A stretch of DNA of 26,549 nt from a virus, in IMG/VR virus record IMGVR_UViG_3300032286_000505, positions 64,001 to 90,549 of that record. The stretch is one strand, 5' to 3'. The notes under the pieces are model-generated. The model made no database searches. It saw nothing but the letters and a program-made list of their open reading frames with translations, and had not been told where the DNA came from. The translations under genes were made by a program, and so were the position numbers. Positions 1 to 5,919 of this stretch are shown in pieces (position 1 is the stretch's first letter; each line of letters begins with the position of its first letter).

Positions 1-174
1 ATCTTTGAAAGATTTAGTCTTAATCATATTCCTGTATATTTTATTGTCAATATGCTGCACTATCACAAAGGGTCGACTACTATGAAATCGATTCTTAAAG
101 ATGATGCAGTTTCAAGACATGAACGAGAACGATTGATCTATGAATCAATTCGTCCTAGCTTGTTCAAACGTTAA
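1..174 (+). CDS. 3' end of an unidentified protein gene
   Basis: Frame 1 is open from the window edge to a TAA at 172-174 and gives the last 57 residues of a protein cut off by the window. The tail is rich in His, Arg and Lys and ends in SLFKR. I recognise no domain. The stop lies two bases before tRNA-Ile, so this gene directly leads the tRNA cluster and may be co-transcribed with it. Confidence 0.6.
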   Translation: MFERFSLNHIPVYFIVNMLHYHKGSTTMKSILKDDAVSRHERERLIYESIRPSLFKR

Positions 175-176
175 TT

Positions 177-252
177 GCCTCTATAGCTCAGTTGGTAGAG
201 CACCGCCTTGATAAGGCGTAGGTCCCTGGTTCGAGTCCAGGTGGCGGCACCA
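177..252 (+). tRNA. tRNA-Ile (GAT)
   Basis: Full cloverleaf. Acceptor GCCTCTA pairs with TGGCGGC (one T-C mismatch). The D stem is GCTC/GAGC, the anticodon loop TTGATAA and the T loop TTCGAGT. CCA is encoded at 250-252. It is the first of nine tRNAs spaced 4-20 nt apart. Confidence 0.93.
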
Positions 253-259
253 AATCAAT

Positions 260-335
260 AGTTGAGTAGCATAGCGGCTAATGCGCCACCTTCATACGGT
301 GTTTATCGTGGGTTCGAGTCCCACCTCAACTACCA
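260..335 (+). tRNA. tRNA-Met or tRNA-Ile2 (CAT)
   Basis: Acceptor AGTTGAG/CTCAACT is perfect. The anticodon loop is TTCATAC with anticodon CAT, the T arm is GTGGG/CCCAC and CCA is encoded. The paired 1-72 position argues against an initiator. Whether C34 is modified to lysidine (Ile2) cannot be read from the DNA. Confidence 0.9.
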
Positions 336-355
336 AACAATTAAACTTCTTAGGT

Positions 356-426
356 GTGGCCATGTTGTAATGGTAGCAACCTAGACTGTGACTCTGGTAG
401 TTCGGGTTCGAGCCCCGATGGTCACC
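356..426 (+). tRNA. tRNA-His (GTG)
   Basis: Acceptor GTGGCCA pairs with TGGTCAC. The anticodon loop is CTGTGAC, the T arm TCGGG/CCCGA, and position 73 is C as expected for tRNA-His. Unlike nearly all its neighbours it is followed by CCT, so the 3' CCA is not encoded. The base before G1 is T, so the extra G-1 would have to be added after transcription. Confidence 0.88.
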
Positions 427-440
427 CCTAAGAAGTTTAT

Positions 441-518
441 GCCCCTTTAGCCCAATTGGTATGAGGCGTCTCTCTCAAAAGGAGAATCGTGTCGGTTCGA
501 ATCCGACAGGGGGTACCA
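441..518 (+). tRNA. tRNA with Leu anticodon CAA and a short variable loop
   Basis: Acceptor GCCCCTT/AGGGGGT, anticodon stem TCTCT/GGAGA, loop CTCAAAA (anticodon CAA), T arm GTCGG/CCGAC, A73 and encoded CCA. Only five bases (ATCGT) lie between the anticodon and T stems, so this is a class I tRNA although bacterial tRNA-Leu is class II. It resembles the tRNA at 706-783, so the two are probably sister genes. Confidence 0.82.
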
Positions 519-524
519 TATATT

Positions 525-609
525 GCCTTTGTGGGGGAATTGGTAGACCCGCAGCGTTGAGGTCGCTGTGCCGAAAGGCGTGCTGGTTCGAGTCCAGTCA
601 AAGGCACCA
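525..609 (+). tRNA. tRNA-Leu (GAG)
   Basis: Canonical class II tRNA-Leu. Acceptor GCCTTTG/CAAAGGC, anticodon stem CAGCG/CGCTG with loop TTGAGGT, long variable arm TGCCGAAAGGCGT, T arm GCTGG/CCAGT, A73 and encoded CCA. Confidence 0.94.
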
Positions 610-617
610 AATTAAAT

Positions 618-695
618 GCGGTGGTAGCGCAATAGGTAGGAGGCAACAGACTTAAAATCTGTACAGTACGGGTTCGAATCCCGTTCACCGCACCA
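618..695 (+). tRNA. tRNA with Leu anticodon TAA and a short variable loop
   Basis: Acceptor GCGGTGG/TCACCGC, anticodon stem ACAGA/TCTGT, loop CTTAAAA (anticodon TAA), variable loop ACAGT (5 nt), T arm ACGGG/CCCGT, A73 and encoded CCA. The D stem is weak (two clear pairs). Like the tRNAs at 441 and 706 it has a Leu anticodon without the long arm. Confidence 0.82.
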
Positions 696-705
696 AACAA
701 TTTAT

Positions 706-783
706 GCCCTTGTAGCCCAATTGGTAGCAGGCAGTGGCCTTAGAAGTCATACAGTGTCGGTTCGAATCCGACCAAGGGTACCA
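706..783 (+). tRNA. tRNA with Leu anticodon TAG and a short variable loop
   Basis: Acceptor GCCCTTG/CAAGGGT, anticodon stem GTGGC/GTCAT, loop CTTAGAA (anticodon TAG), variable loop ACAGT, T arm GTCGG/CCGAC and encoded CCA. A normal class II tRNA-Leu with the same anticodon lies at 3644-3728, so this one is redundant by anticodon but different in class. Confidence 0.82.
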
Positions 784-790
784 AGTCAAT

Positions 791-907
791 GCCGCTGTCG
801 TCTAATGGTTAGGACACTTATAAAAGTGACTCTGCAAGAGTACGTTCAGCAATTTAAAATTCCATTCGAAGGAAGTGATGGAGGTTCGAATCCTTCCAGC
901 GGCACCA
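791..907 (+). tRNA. Interrupted tRNA, probably Arg (TCG), 117 nt
   Basis: The 5' part is acceptor GCCGCTG, TC, D arm GTC/GAC and A26 at 816. The 3' part is anticodon stem TTCC/GGAA with loop ATTCGAA (864-870), T arm GGAGG/CCTTC, acceptor CAGCGGC, A and CCA. The acceptor halves pair perfectly. Between positions 26 and 27 lie 42 extra bases (817-858). Without them the gene gives a normal-sized tRNA. A second tRNA-Arg with the same anticodon is at 17789. A less likely reading uses CTGCAAG at 832-838 as a Cys-type anticodon loop. Confidence 0.75.
817..858 (+). other. Intron-like insertion in the tRNA-Arg (element copy A)
   Basis: These 42 bases split the tRNA between positions 26 and 27. They contain the hairpin ACTCT-GCA-AGAGT (829-841). 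The stem extends by GT/AC (826-827 with 842-843) around a bulged G at 828. The hairpin is followed by GT-TCAGCAA (844-852), then A/T-rich sequence up to the 3' tRNA part. The stem plus the downstream motif match the other copies at 5861, 8108, 8360, 12918, 14398 and 14571. Only here are the strands in hairpin order. Splicing is inferred, not shown. Confidence 0.65.
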
Positions 908-912
908 AATAT

Positions 913-988
913 AGTTCCTTAGCTCAGTTGGTAGAGCAACACCTCGACACGGTGAAGGTCACAAGTTCAAACCTTGTAGGAACTACCA
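913..988 (+). tRNA. tRNA-Val (GAC) with C33
   Basis: Acceptor AGTTCCT/AGGAACT, D stem GCTC/GAGC, anticodon stem CACC/GGTG, T arm ACAAG/CTTGT and encoded CCA. The anticodon loop reads TCGACAC, so position 33 is C rather than the near-universal T. The pair 27-43 is A-A. Confidence 0.87.
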
Positions 989-1010
989 TACTTAGAATGT
1001 AAATAGAAAT

Positions 1011-2426
1011 ATGATTATAGATTGCTTTACATTTTACAACGAACTAGACATGCTAGAGTGCCGGCTAGAGTACCTTTACGACAAAGTAGACAAGTTTGTT
1101 CTGGTAGAATCTACCATTACTCATAGCGGTAATCCTAAGCCTATGTACTTTGCTGAAAATAAAGAAAGATATAACAGGTACTTGGATAAGATTATCTATA
1201 TTCCTGTACACATCGATGCTAACAAATATGACTGGGCACATGATCAGGCCAAAGGATTTAGCAATGCCAGTTGGCAAGTAGAGAATTGTCAACGTAATGC
1301 TATCTTAAATGGTCTAAAAGATGTACCAAACACCGCTGTTGTTATGATCAGCGACCTTGACGAAATTCCAAATAGGGACGCAATACCGAGAGCAATAAGA
1401 ATGTTGGAACAAAGACTGGCAGTTTCTTTAGAAACTCGTCAGTTCTATTACAATCTTGGTCAGTGTCTAGTTGAACCTTGGCCCGCAACTGTAGTGGTTA
1501 AGAAACAGATTTTAAATCATGCTAGTCCTCAACAGCTAAGAGATACTAAGAATGGAAATGTGTTGATTAAAAAAGGTGGATGGCATCTAACCTACTTCGG
1601 TAATGTGGATGCTATACGAAATAAGATAATGAATTTTGCCCACCAAGAATATAACAACGAAGCATTTACTGATCCTAGTTATATCGAACAGCGTGTCCAG
1701 AATGGAAAAGAGCTTTACGGTAGACAATTTCCTATGGTAAGAGTAACTCCTAGAGAGTTTCCAGAAAATTTTCTAAATTGTTTTGATAGATATTTAAACA
1801 ACCTTAGAAAATTGAATTTTATCCAAATAGGTGCGGGAGCCGGAGACTTAGATCCTCGTATGGATAACAGAGATGGTTTTACAGAGTATGTAAAAAGATT
1901 AGACAAAAATGCCATTAATAAAATAATACTAGTTGAGCCTAATCCTATTAATATTCCTAATTTAAAAAAGTGCTGGGAAGATTATCCGCAAGCAGAAATT
2001 TATAATATAGGAATTTGTCCTACTTATAGTAATGAAAGATCTATTAAGTTTTATTATACCGATAAGGATGCCCCTCATTATCAAGTGTTTAGTATGGATC
2101 CAGAGCACGTAACTAAACATTATCCTGGAGAAAAACTAAACAGTGTTATTGTAAACTGTGTAACTTTGCAAGAATTAATACATCAGACGATCGAAGAAGA
2201 TAATATTGAATTATTAGCACTAGATATAGAAGGTATCGATGCCGACATTATCCTAGATACTGATTGGAAAAATATAAACTGTAATTTACTATCTTTTGAA
2301 AAGATTCATCTAGGTGATAAAAAAGTTGACGTGGCAAGATTACTATTAGATTCTAAATATTATTTTGTAGGACCTGGTCTTGATCATAATGGCTACGACT
2401 GTATGTATCAAAAAATCTCGCTATAG
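1011..2426 (+). CDS. GT17 family glycosyltransferase fused to FkbM-type methyltransferase
   Basis: The N-terminal half (about 1-250) has the GT17 pattern: start MIIDCFTFYNELDMLECRLE, the segment ESTITHSG and the acidic motif SDLDEIP (D115, D117), likely metal and sugar-nucleotide binding. The C-terminal part (about 265-470) resembles FkbM SAM methyltransferases, with glycine-rich IQIGAGAGD (271-279), the acidic strand end LVEP and LDIEG (404-408). It probably transfers a sugar and O-methylates a glycan, perhaps on the host surface or the phage particle. The acceptor is unknown. A paralogue with a different methyltransferase lies at 3745. The stop TAG (2424-2426) lies inside the following tRNA. 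Confidence 0.85.
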   Translation: MIIDCFTFYNELDMLECRLEYLYDKVDKFVLVESTITHSGNPKPMYFAENKERYNRYLDKIIYIPVHIDANKYDWAHDQAKGFSNASWQVENCQRNAILNGLKDVPNTAVVMISDLDEIPNRDAIPRAIRMLEQRLAVSLETRQFYYNLGQCLVEPWPATVVVKKQILNHASPQQLRDTKNGNVLIKKGGWHLTYFGNVDAIRNKIMNFAHQEYNNEAFTDPSYIEQRVQNGKELYGRQFPMVRVTPREFPENFLNCFDRYLNNLRKLNFIQIGAGAGDLDPRMDNRDGFTEYVKRLDKNAINKIILVEPNPINIPNLKKCWEDYPQAEIYNIGICPTYSNERSIKFYYTDKDAPHYQVFSMDPEHVTKHYPGEKLNSVIVNCVTLQELIHQTIEEDNIELLALDIEGIDADIILDTDWKNINCNLLSFEKIHLGDKKVDVARLLLDSKYYFVGPGLDHNGYDCMYQKISL

Positions 2427-2491
2427 TTCAATGGATAGAATAGGACACTCCTAACGTCTAGATCCAAGTTCGATTCTTGGTAGCGGGTCCA
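2417..2491 (+). tRNA. tRNA-Arg (CCT), overlapping the end of the GT17 gene
   Basis: Acceptor CTCGCTA pairs with TAGCGGG. The anticodon loop is CTCCTAA, the T arm CCAAG/CTTGG, and CCA is encoded. The A31-C39 pair is mismatched. The first ten bases are also the last codons of the upstream gene, and tRNA positions 8-10 (TAG) are its stop codon. Confidence 0.87.
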
Positions 2492-2510
2492 AAAATATCT
2501 TAAAAAGATG

Positions 2511-2539
2511 TTGACAAGGTAGCAAAAGTTTGCTATAAT
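2511..2539 (+). promoter_or_regulatory. sigma70-type promoter with a palindromic spacer
   Basis: TTGACA at 2511-2516 and TATAAT at 2534-2539 with a 17-bp spacer. The spacer and first -10 base form TAGCAAA-AG-TTTGCTA. It would drive the structured leader and the tRNA group from 2703 to 2977. Confidence 0.85.
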
Positions 2540-2544
2540 AAACA

Positions 2545-2690
2545 CATGTTAAGAAATTAACGTCAGAAAAGTTGTTCGCTGTAAAGAAAACACTTCTGCT
2601 ATCCTTGGAAATACGTGGTAACGACTATAATCCACGAGCATAGGACCGATAGTCAATTTGTTCTTTAAAAATTTTAATGTATAAAGCAAG
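2545..2690 (+). ncRNA. Structured untranslated leader of the tRNA group
   Basis: No convincing reading frame. CGTGG (2614-2618) pairs with CCACG (2632-2636). Its loop carries GACTAT (2623-2628), complementary to ATAGTC (2649-2654), so an H-type pseudoknot can form. TGTTCTTTAAAA at 2659-2670 resembles the rRNA boxA antitermination site (consensus TGCTCTTTAACA). An antitermination role is inferred. Confidence 0.4.
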
Positions 2691-2803
2691 TCTTTATACA
2701 CATACACACAAAGGCGTGGGCCACGCTGATGTAGCGGATTACAGCCTTGGCATTGTCCGAGGTAGGCAGGTTCGATCCCTGTGCGTGTGTAGTTGTATAA
2801 AGA
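2691..2803 (+). ncRNA. tRNA-like RNA with an elongated acceptor stem
   Basis: TCTTTATACA (2691-2700) is fully complementary to 2794-2803. After two mismatches TACACAC (2703-2709) pairs with GTGTGTA (2785-2791). Inside are a hairpin GCGTG/CACGC (2714-2726), a possible D stem GCTG/CAGC, an anticodon-like hairpin CCTTGG/CCGAGG with loop CATTGT, and a clear T arm CAGG-TTCGATC-CCTG (2767-2781). No CCA is encoded and the anticodon is ambiguous (TGT or TTG). It could be a degenerate tRNA, one with an inserted hairpin, or a tRNA mimic. Confidence 0.5.
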
Positions 2804-2806
2804 TTC

Positions 2807-2881
2807 GGTCTCATAGTATATCGGTTAGTATAATGGCCTGTCACGCCGTAGGGACGAGTTCGATTCTCGTTGAGACCGCCA
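2807..2881 (+). tRNA. tRNA-Asp (GTC)
   Basis: Acceptor GGTCTCA/TGAGACC, anticodon stem ATGGC/GCCGT with loop CTGTCAC, T arm ACGAG/CTCGT, G73 and encoded CCA. Confidence 0.94.
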
Positions 2882-2889
2882 AATTTAGA

Positions 2890-2977
2890 GGAGCATTGGC
2901 CGACCGGTTAAGGCAGCAGTTTGCTAAACTGTCGTTCAGAAATGGGCGAGTAGGTTCGATTCCTACATGCTCCGCCA
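2890..2977 (+). tRNA. tRNA-Ser (GCT)
   Basis: Class II tRNA. Acceptor GGAGCAT/ATGCTCC, anticodon stem GCAGT/ACTGT, loop TTGCTAA, long variable arm CGTTCAGAAATGGGCG, T arm GTAGG/CCTAC, G73 and encoded CCA. Confidence 0.95.
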
Positions 2978-3002
2978 ATAATTAATTTGAACTCTCAAGA
3001 TG

Positions 3003-3010
3003 TATAAATA
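3003..3010 (+). promoter_or_regulatory. T4-type late promoter
   Basis: TATAAATA lies 20 bp before the HNH gene start, with no -35 box at a usable distance. It matches the T4 late promoter core read by a gp55-like sigma factor. A recogniser is not in this window. Confidence 0.55.
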
Positions 3011-3029
3011 AATACATCGGAGGTTCGAA

Positions 3030-3542
3030 ATGAAAATATGTCCAAAGTGTAATACAGAGCACGAAAAATCTGGAAAATACTGTTGTAGAAGTTGTGCTAA
3101 TAGCAGATCTTTTACAGCAGAATCAAAAGAAAAAAAGCGCAACAAAACATTGGCATTTTGGTCTCAGTTTGATGATGCTGGAAGAAAAGAGCACCATAAA
3201 AAGAAAATGGCGTTGTATGATTTTGACGAACATCAAAGGCGAGTACAAGAAGCAAATAGAAAACGAGAATGGAGTAAACCTTACGAAGAAATGAGTCATT
3301 CATCGGTTCGTAAAAGATTACTACATGAACGAAATCACACTTGCGAAGAATGCGGAACAGGCAGTGAATATAACGGTAAGCCGTTAAGTTTAGAACTAGA
3401 CCACATTGATGGAAACAATAAAAATAACAAGATTGAAAATTTAAGAATACTTTGTCCAAATTGTCACTCACAAACTCCAACGCACAGATCAAAGAATATT
3501 AAATATAAAAGATTGTTAGTAGAAAAGAATATTGGCATATAG
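3030..3542 (+). CDS. HNH endonuclease, probable free-standing homing endonuclease
   Basis: 170 residues. A Cys-rich N-terminal zinc ribbon (C4, C7, C18, C19, C22) is followed by a basic linker. The C-terminal HNH nuclease has C105/C108, LELDHIDGNN (121-130, catalytic D124-H125) and C142-C145-H146. It would nick or cut DNA and may promote spread of its own locus. It sits between tRNA-Ser and tRNA-Asn, a common place for such genes in phages. The Shine-Dalgarno site GGAGG is at 3019-3023 and a late promoter lies upstream. The stop TAG (3540-3542) is inside the next tRNA. Confidence 0.88.
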   Translation: MKICPKCNTEHEKSGKYCCRSCANSRSFTAESKEKKRNKTLAFWSQFDDAGRKEHHKKKMALYDFDEHQRRVQEANRKREWSKPYEEMSHSSVRKRLLHERNHTCEECGTGSEYNGKPLSLELDHIDGNNKNNKIENLRILCPNCHSQTPTHRSKNIKYKRLLVEKNIGI

Positions 3543-3608
3543 CTCAGTTGGTAGAGCAATCGGCTGTTAACCGATCGGTCCCTGGTTCGAGCCCAGGTTT
3601 GCCAGCCA
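3533..3608 (+). tRNA. tRNA-Asn (GTT), overlapping the end of the HNH gene
   Basis: Acceptor TGGCATA/TTTGCCA, D stem GCTC/GAGC, anticodon stem ATCGG/CCGAT, loop CTGTTAA, T arm CCTGG/CCAGG, G73 and encoded CCA. As at 2417, positions 8-10 of the tRNA form the TAG stop of the upstream gene, with a 10-nt overlap. Confidence 0.93.
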
Positions 3609-3643
3609 AACACTCCTCATCCCACGCTGGGGAGCCAAAACAT

Positions 3644-3728
3644 GCGGGTGTGGCGAAATTGGTAGACGCACCAGATTTAGGTTCTGGCGCCGCAAGGCGT
3701 GTCGGTTCGAGTCCGACCTTCCGCACCA
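3644..3728 (+). tRNA. tRNA-Leu (TAG)
   Basis: Class II tRNA. Acceptor GCGGGTG/CTTCCGC, anticodon stem CCAGA/TCTGG, loop TTTAGGT, variable arm CGCCGCAAGGCGT, T arm GTCGG/CCGAC, A73 and encoded CCA. Confidence 0.94.
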
Positions 3729-3744
3729 AATTAAATGAGTAATT

Positions 3745-5115
3745 ATGATTATAGATTGTTTCACGTTTTTTAATGAGTTAGACATCCTAGAGGGACGATT
3801 AGAATATCTCTACGATCAAGTAGACTATTTTGTCATTGTAGAAGGGAATATTACTCATACAGGTAAACCAAAACCTTTGAATTTTCTAAATAATATTTCT
3901 AGATATAAACCTTATCTAGATAAGATCATGTACTTTCCCTGGACATGTGATACAACTAATATGAAGTTTGATCGACCCAAAACAGTTGATTACGGTTCTT
4001 CAAATTGGCAGTTAGAAAACAAACAAAGAAATCATATTTCGGAAGCCTTGAAGTTTTTTGATCATGAAGATATTTGTTTGATCGGAGACGTTGATGAGAT
4101 TCCTAGCAAGCGAGCACTTTACGAGATTAAGAATCTGTTAAAGTTCAATGCTGCGGTAGTTATAGAACAAGAAATGTTTGCCTATAATCTAAATCAAAAA
4201 CAGTTTAGGCCCTGGGCAGGTACAGTGGCTACAAAAGTAGGCATTGCATTATCTCAGACTCCACAGATCATTAGAGATAAGCGTTGGGGAGAAATGCACA
4301 TAGTTAGAGAATCTGGCTGGCATTTGACCTATTGGGGTGGCATAGAAAAAGTACAAGAAAAGATTACTAACTTTGCACATCAAGAATTAGTTGATGACAA
4401 TATCAGTAGTTTAAGTTATATTAAATCTCGTGTCGATACTGGACAAGATTTGTTTGGTAGGAACTTGCCTTATCATAAAGCAGATCCTTACAAAGAGCCT
4501 GTAGATTTTTTACGTGCATTTGGCAGGTATGTCGGAATTCATGTTGACCCTAAACTGATCGCACCTTATGCAGATACTGTAGAAGGTTGGTTTGGTCTTG
4601 ATGATATGAGTTTCTATACTTTTGCCTACGATCAATTGCCTAGCAATTGTCACATTGTAGAAATTGGTTCTTGGAAAGGACGTAGCTCAAGCCATATGGC
4701 TGTTATGATAGCCAATGGTAATAAACAGATCAAGTTTGATTGTGTTGACACTTGGGAAGGTAGCGAAGAGCACCAAGCCAATGCAAAGTTTGAAGACCAA
4801 GACGTTTTAAATAACTCTTTGTATAATACGTTCCTAAAGAATATGGAACCTGTTAAGGGGTATTTTGCGCCCATTCGAGCTACTAGTTTAGGTGCTGCCG
4901 AGCTATATGCAGACGCTAGCCTAGATTTTATTTTTATCGATGCAGCCCACGACTATGATAATGTTCGAGCAGACATTATAGCATGGGCTCCAAAGTTAAA
5001 ACCCGGGGGAATGTTGTCGGGACACGACTATCCATTTCCTGATGTAGAACGTGCAGTAACAGAATTAATAGGTCCAGTTAACGTAATCGGACGTTGCTGG
5101 TACATAAGGAAATAA
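3745..5115 (+). CDS. GT17 family glycosyltransferase fused to a class I SAM methyltransferase
   Basis: Residues 1-250 are a paralogue of the protein at 1011: MIIDCFTFFNELDILEGRLE, EGNITHTG and GDVDEIP with D115 and D117. The C-terminal domain differs. HIVEIGSWKGRSSS (303-316) is a SAM-binding motif I of the Methyltransf_24 type, and FIDAAHDYDNVRAD (397-410) and KPGGMLSGHDY follow. Predicted role is sugar transfer plus methylation of a surface or virion glycan; the acceptor is unknown. It starts 16 bp after tRNA-Leu and is followed after one base by the omega-like gene. Confidence 0.85.
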   Translation: MIIDCFTFFNELDILEGRLEYLYDQVDYFVIVEGNITHTGKPKPLNFLNNISRYKPYLDKIMYFPWTCDTTNMKFDRPKTVDYGSSNWQLENKQRNHISEALKFFDHEDICLIGDVDEIPSKRALYEIKNLLKFNAAVVIEQEMFAYNLNQKQFRPWAGTVATKVGIALSQTPQIIRDKRWGEMHIVRESGWHLTYWGGIEKVQEKITNFAHQELVDDNISSLSYIKSRVDTGQDLFGRNLPYHKADPYKEPVDFLRAFGRYVGIHVDPKLIAPYADTVEGWFGLDDMSFYTFAYDQLPSNCHIVEIGSWKGRSSSHMAVMIANGNKQIKFDCVDTWEGSEEHQANAKFEDQDVLNNSLYNTFLKNMEPVKGYFAPIRATSLGAAELYADASLDFIFIDAAHDYDNVRADIIAWAPKLKPGGMLSGHDYPFPDVERAVTELIGPVNVIGRCWYIRK

Positions 5116-5116
5116 A

Positions 5117-5338
5117 ATGATTAAGAGTCAGTACACAAATAAACCTCTTGACACAGAAAAATGTGTAGAGAACGTTGGTAACAGATTTGATCTTGTTCTG
5201 ATCGCCAGTGCTCGCGCTCGCGAATTACGACGTGGTCACCAAAAGATGGTAAGTACAGTAAATAGCATACCTATTACAGCTCTTCGTGAAGTTGAAGAAG
5301 GTTACGTGGGTAGAGAGTACTTGAAAAAGGTTCGTTAA
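5117..5338 (+). CDS. rpoZ: RNA polymerase omega subunit homologue
   Basis: 73 residues matching bacterial RpoZ: the conserved block GNRFDLVLIASARARELRRG (21-40) and ITALREVEEGYVGREYL (53-69). Omega helps fold and stabilise the beta' subunit and can mediate regulator binding. A phage copy could bind host polymerase, or a phage one, and alter promoter choice. The last two points are inference. It lacks the extended C-terminal tail of enterobacterial omega. It follows the GT17 fusion by one base and precedes a small gene by one base, so the three are one operon. Confidence 0.85.
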   Translation: MIKSQYTNKPLDTEKCVENVGNRFDLVLIASARARELRRGHQKMVSTVNSIPITALREVEEGYVGREYLKKVR

Positions 5339-5339
5339 A

Positions 5340-5510
5340 ATGTCAAAAGGTTCACGTCCAAGACCATATAGTGTTAGTTTAAAAGAATTTGGCAACAACT
5401 ATGATGCCATCTTTCGCAAACCTAGCCCAAAAGAAGTAGAGGACAAGGCTGCTGAAGATGAAGCATTCAAACGTGTCGAAGAAGAAATAAAGCGTAAGCA
5501 GGAAAAATAA
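5340..5510 (+). CDS. Small basic/acidic phage protein, unknown function
   Basis: 56 residues. It starts MSKGSRPRPYSVSLKEFGNN, then YDAIFRK, and ends in a charged, probably helical tail (EDKAAEDEAFKRVEEEIKRK). Proteins with this basic start and a DxIF motif are familiar from phage genomes, but I know of no function. It begins one base after the omega-like gene, with AAGG about ten bases upstream, and ends two bases before tRNA-Ala. Confidence 0.75.
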   Translation: MSKGSRPRPYSVSLKEFGNNYDAIFRKPSPKEVEDKAAEDEAFKRVEEEIKRKQEK

Positions 5511-5512
5511 TT

Positions 5513-5588
5513 GGGGGATTAGCTCATCTGGGAGAGCGGCAGCTTTGCAAGCTGTAGGTGATCGGTTCGAGTCCGATATCCTCCACCA
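5513..5588 (+). tRNA. tRNA-Ala (TGC)
   Basis: Acceptor GGGGGAT/ATCCTCC, D stem GCTC/GAGC, anticodon stem GCAGC/GCTGT, loop TTTGCAA, T arm ATCGG/CCGAT and encoded CCA. G3-T70, the identity pair of tRNA-Ala, is present. Confidence 0.95.
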
Positions 5589-5605
5589 ATAATCAAGAGA
5601 ATAAT

Positions 5606-5770
5606 ATGAGTAACACAGAGAAAAAAGAATATCCTTTAACGCCCTGCGGTTGCGGCCGTAGTCCTACTGGATTTTGTTGCGGTTGGCATAATCTCAACGA
5701 AGACGAATTCCGTGAGTCGTTGGCAAAATATGATGCAGGATTGCTTGACAATCCTAGAGAAAACAAGTAA
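5606..5770 (+). CDS. Small CDGSH-like Cys-rich protein
   Basis: 54 residues with a compact motif CGCGRSPTGFCCGWH (14-28). It resembles the CDGSH iron-sulfur motif (CxCxxSxxxPxCDGSH) but is one residue shorter, with CCGWH in place of CDGSH. It may bind a small Fe-S cluster or zinc. The start at 5606 is chosen because an upstream in-frame start would lie inside tRNA-Ala. It sits between tRNA-Ala and tRNA-Thr. Confidence 0.72.
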   Translation: MSNTEKKEYPLTPCGCGRSPTGFCCGWHNLNEDEFRESLAKYDAGLLDNPRENK

Positions 5771-5781
5771 AATATATACAC

Positions 5782-5855
5782 GCCCTATTAGTATAATGGT
5801 ATTACACCTGTTTTGTAATCAGGTTACGGCAGTTCGATTCTGTCATGGGGCACCA
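5782..5855 (+). tRNA. tRNA-Thr (TGT)
   Basis: Acceptor GCCCTAT/ATGGGGC, D stem GTAT/TTAC region, anticodon stem CCTG/CAGG, loop TTTGTAA, T arm GGCAG/CTGTC and encoded CCA. T31-T39 is mismatched. Confidence 0.9.
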
Positions 5856-5860
5856 GTTTT

Positions 5861-5919
5861 AGGTTAATTACAGCTATACACAATGGCGACTGCTAGGTCA
5901 CTAAACTAGTATTAACCTG
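5861..5919 (+). ncRNA. Stem-motif element, permuted order (copy G)
   Basis: AGGTTAA (5861-5867), then TT-ACAGCTA (5868-5876), a body of about 35 nt, and TTAACCT plus G (5912-5919). The 7-bp outer stem is perfect. The inner motif differs from the other copies by CAGCTA in place of CAGCAA. It starts after a T run six bases behind tRNA-Thr. Confidence 0.55.

Noticed and set aside
441-783. Suppressor tRNAs or a recoded stop codon
   Set aside because: The anticodons read as CAA, TAA and TAG, which decode Leu codons. TTA, CTA or TCA would be needed for stops, and genes here use TAA, TAG and TGA as normal stops.
437-1002. Short open frames across the tRNA cluster on both strands
   Set aside because: They run through tRNA genes whose cloverleaf structure explains the sequence. 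The same holds for frames over 2677-2985 and 3544-3785.
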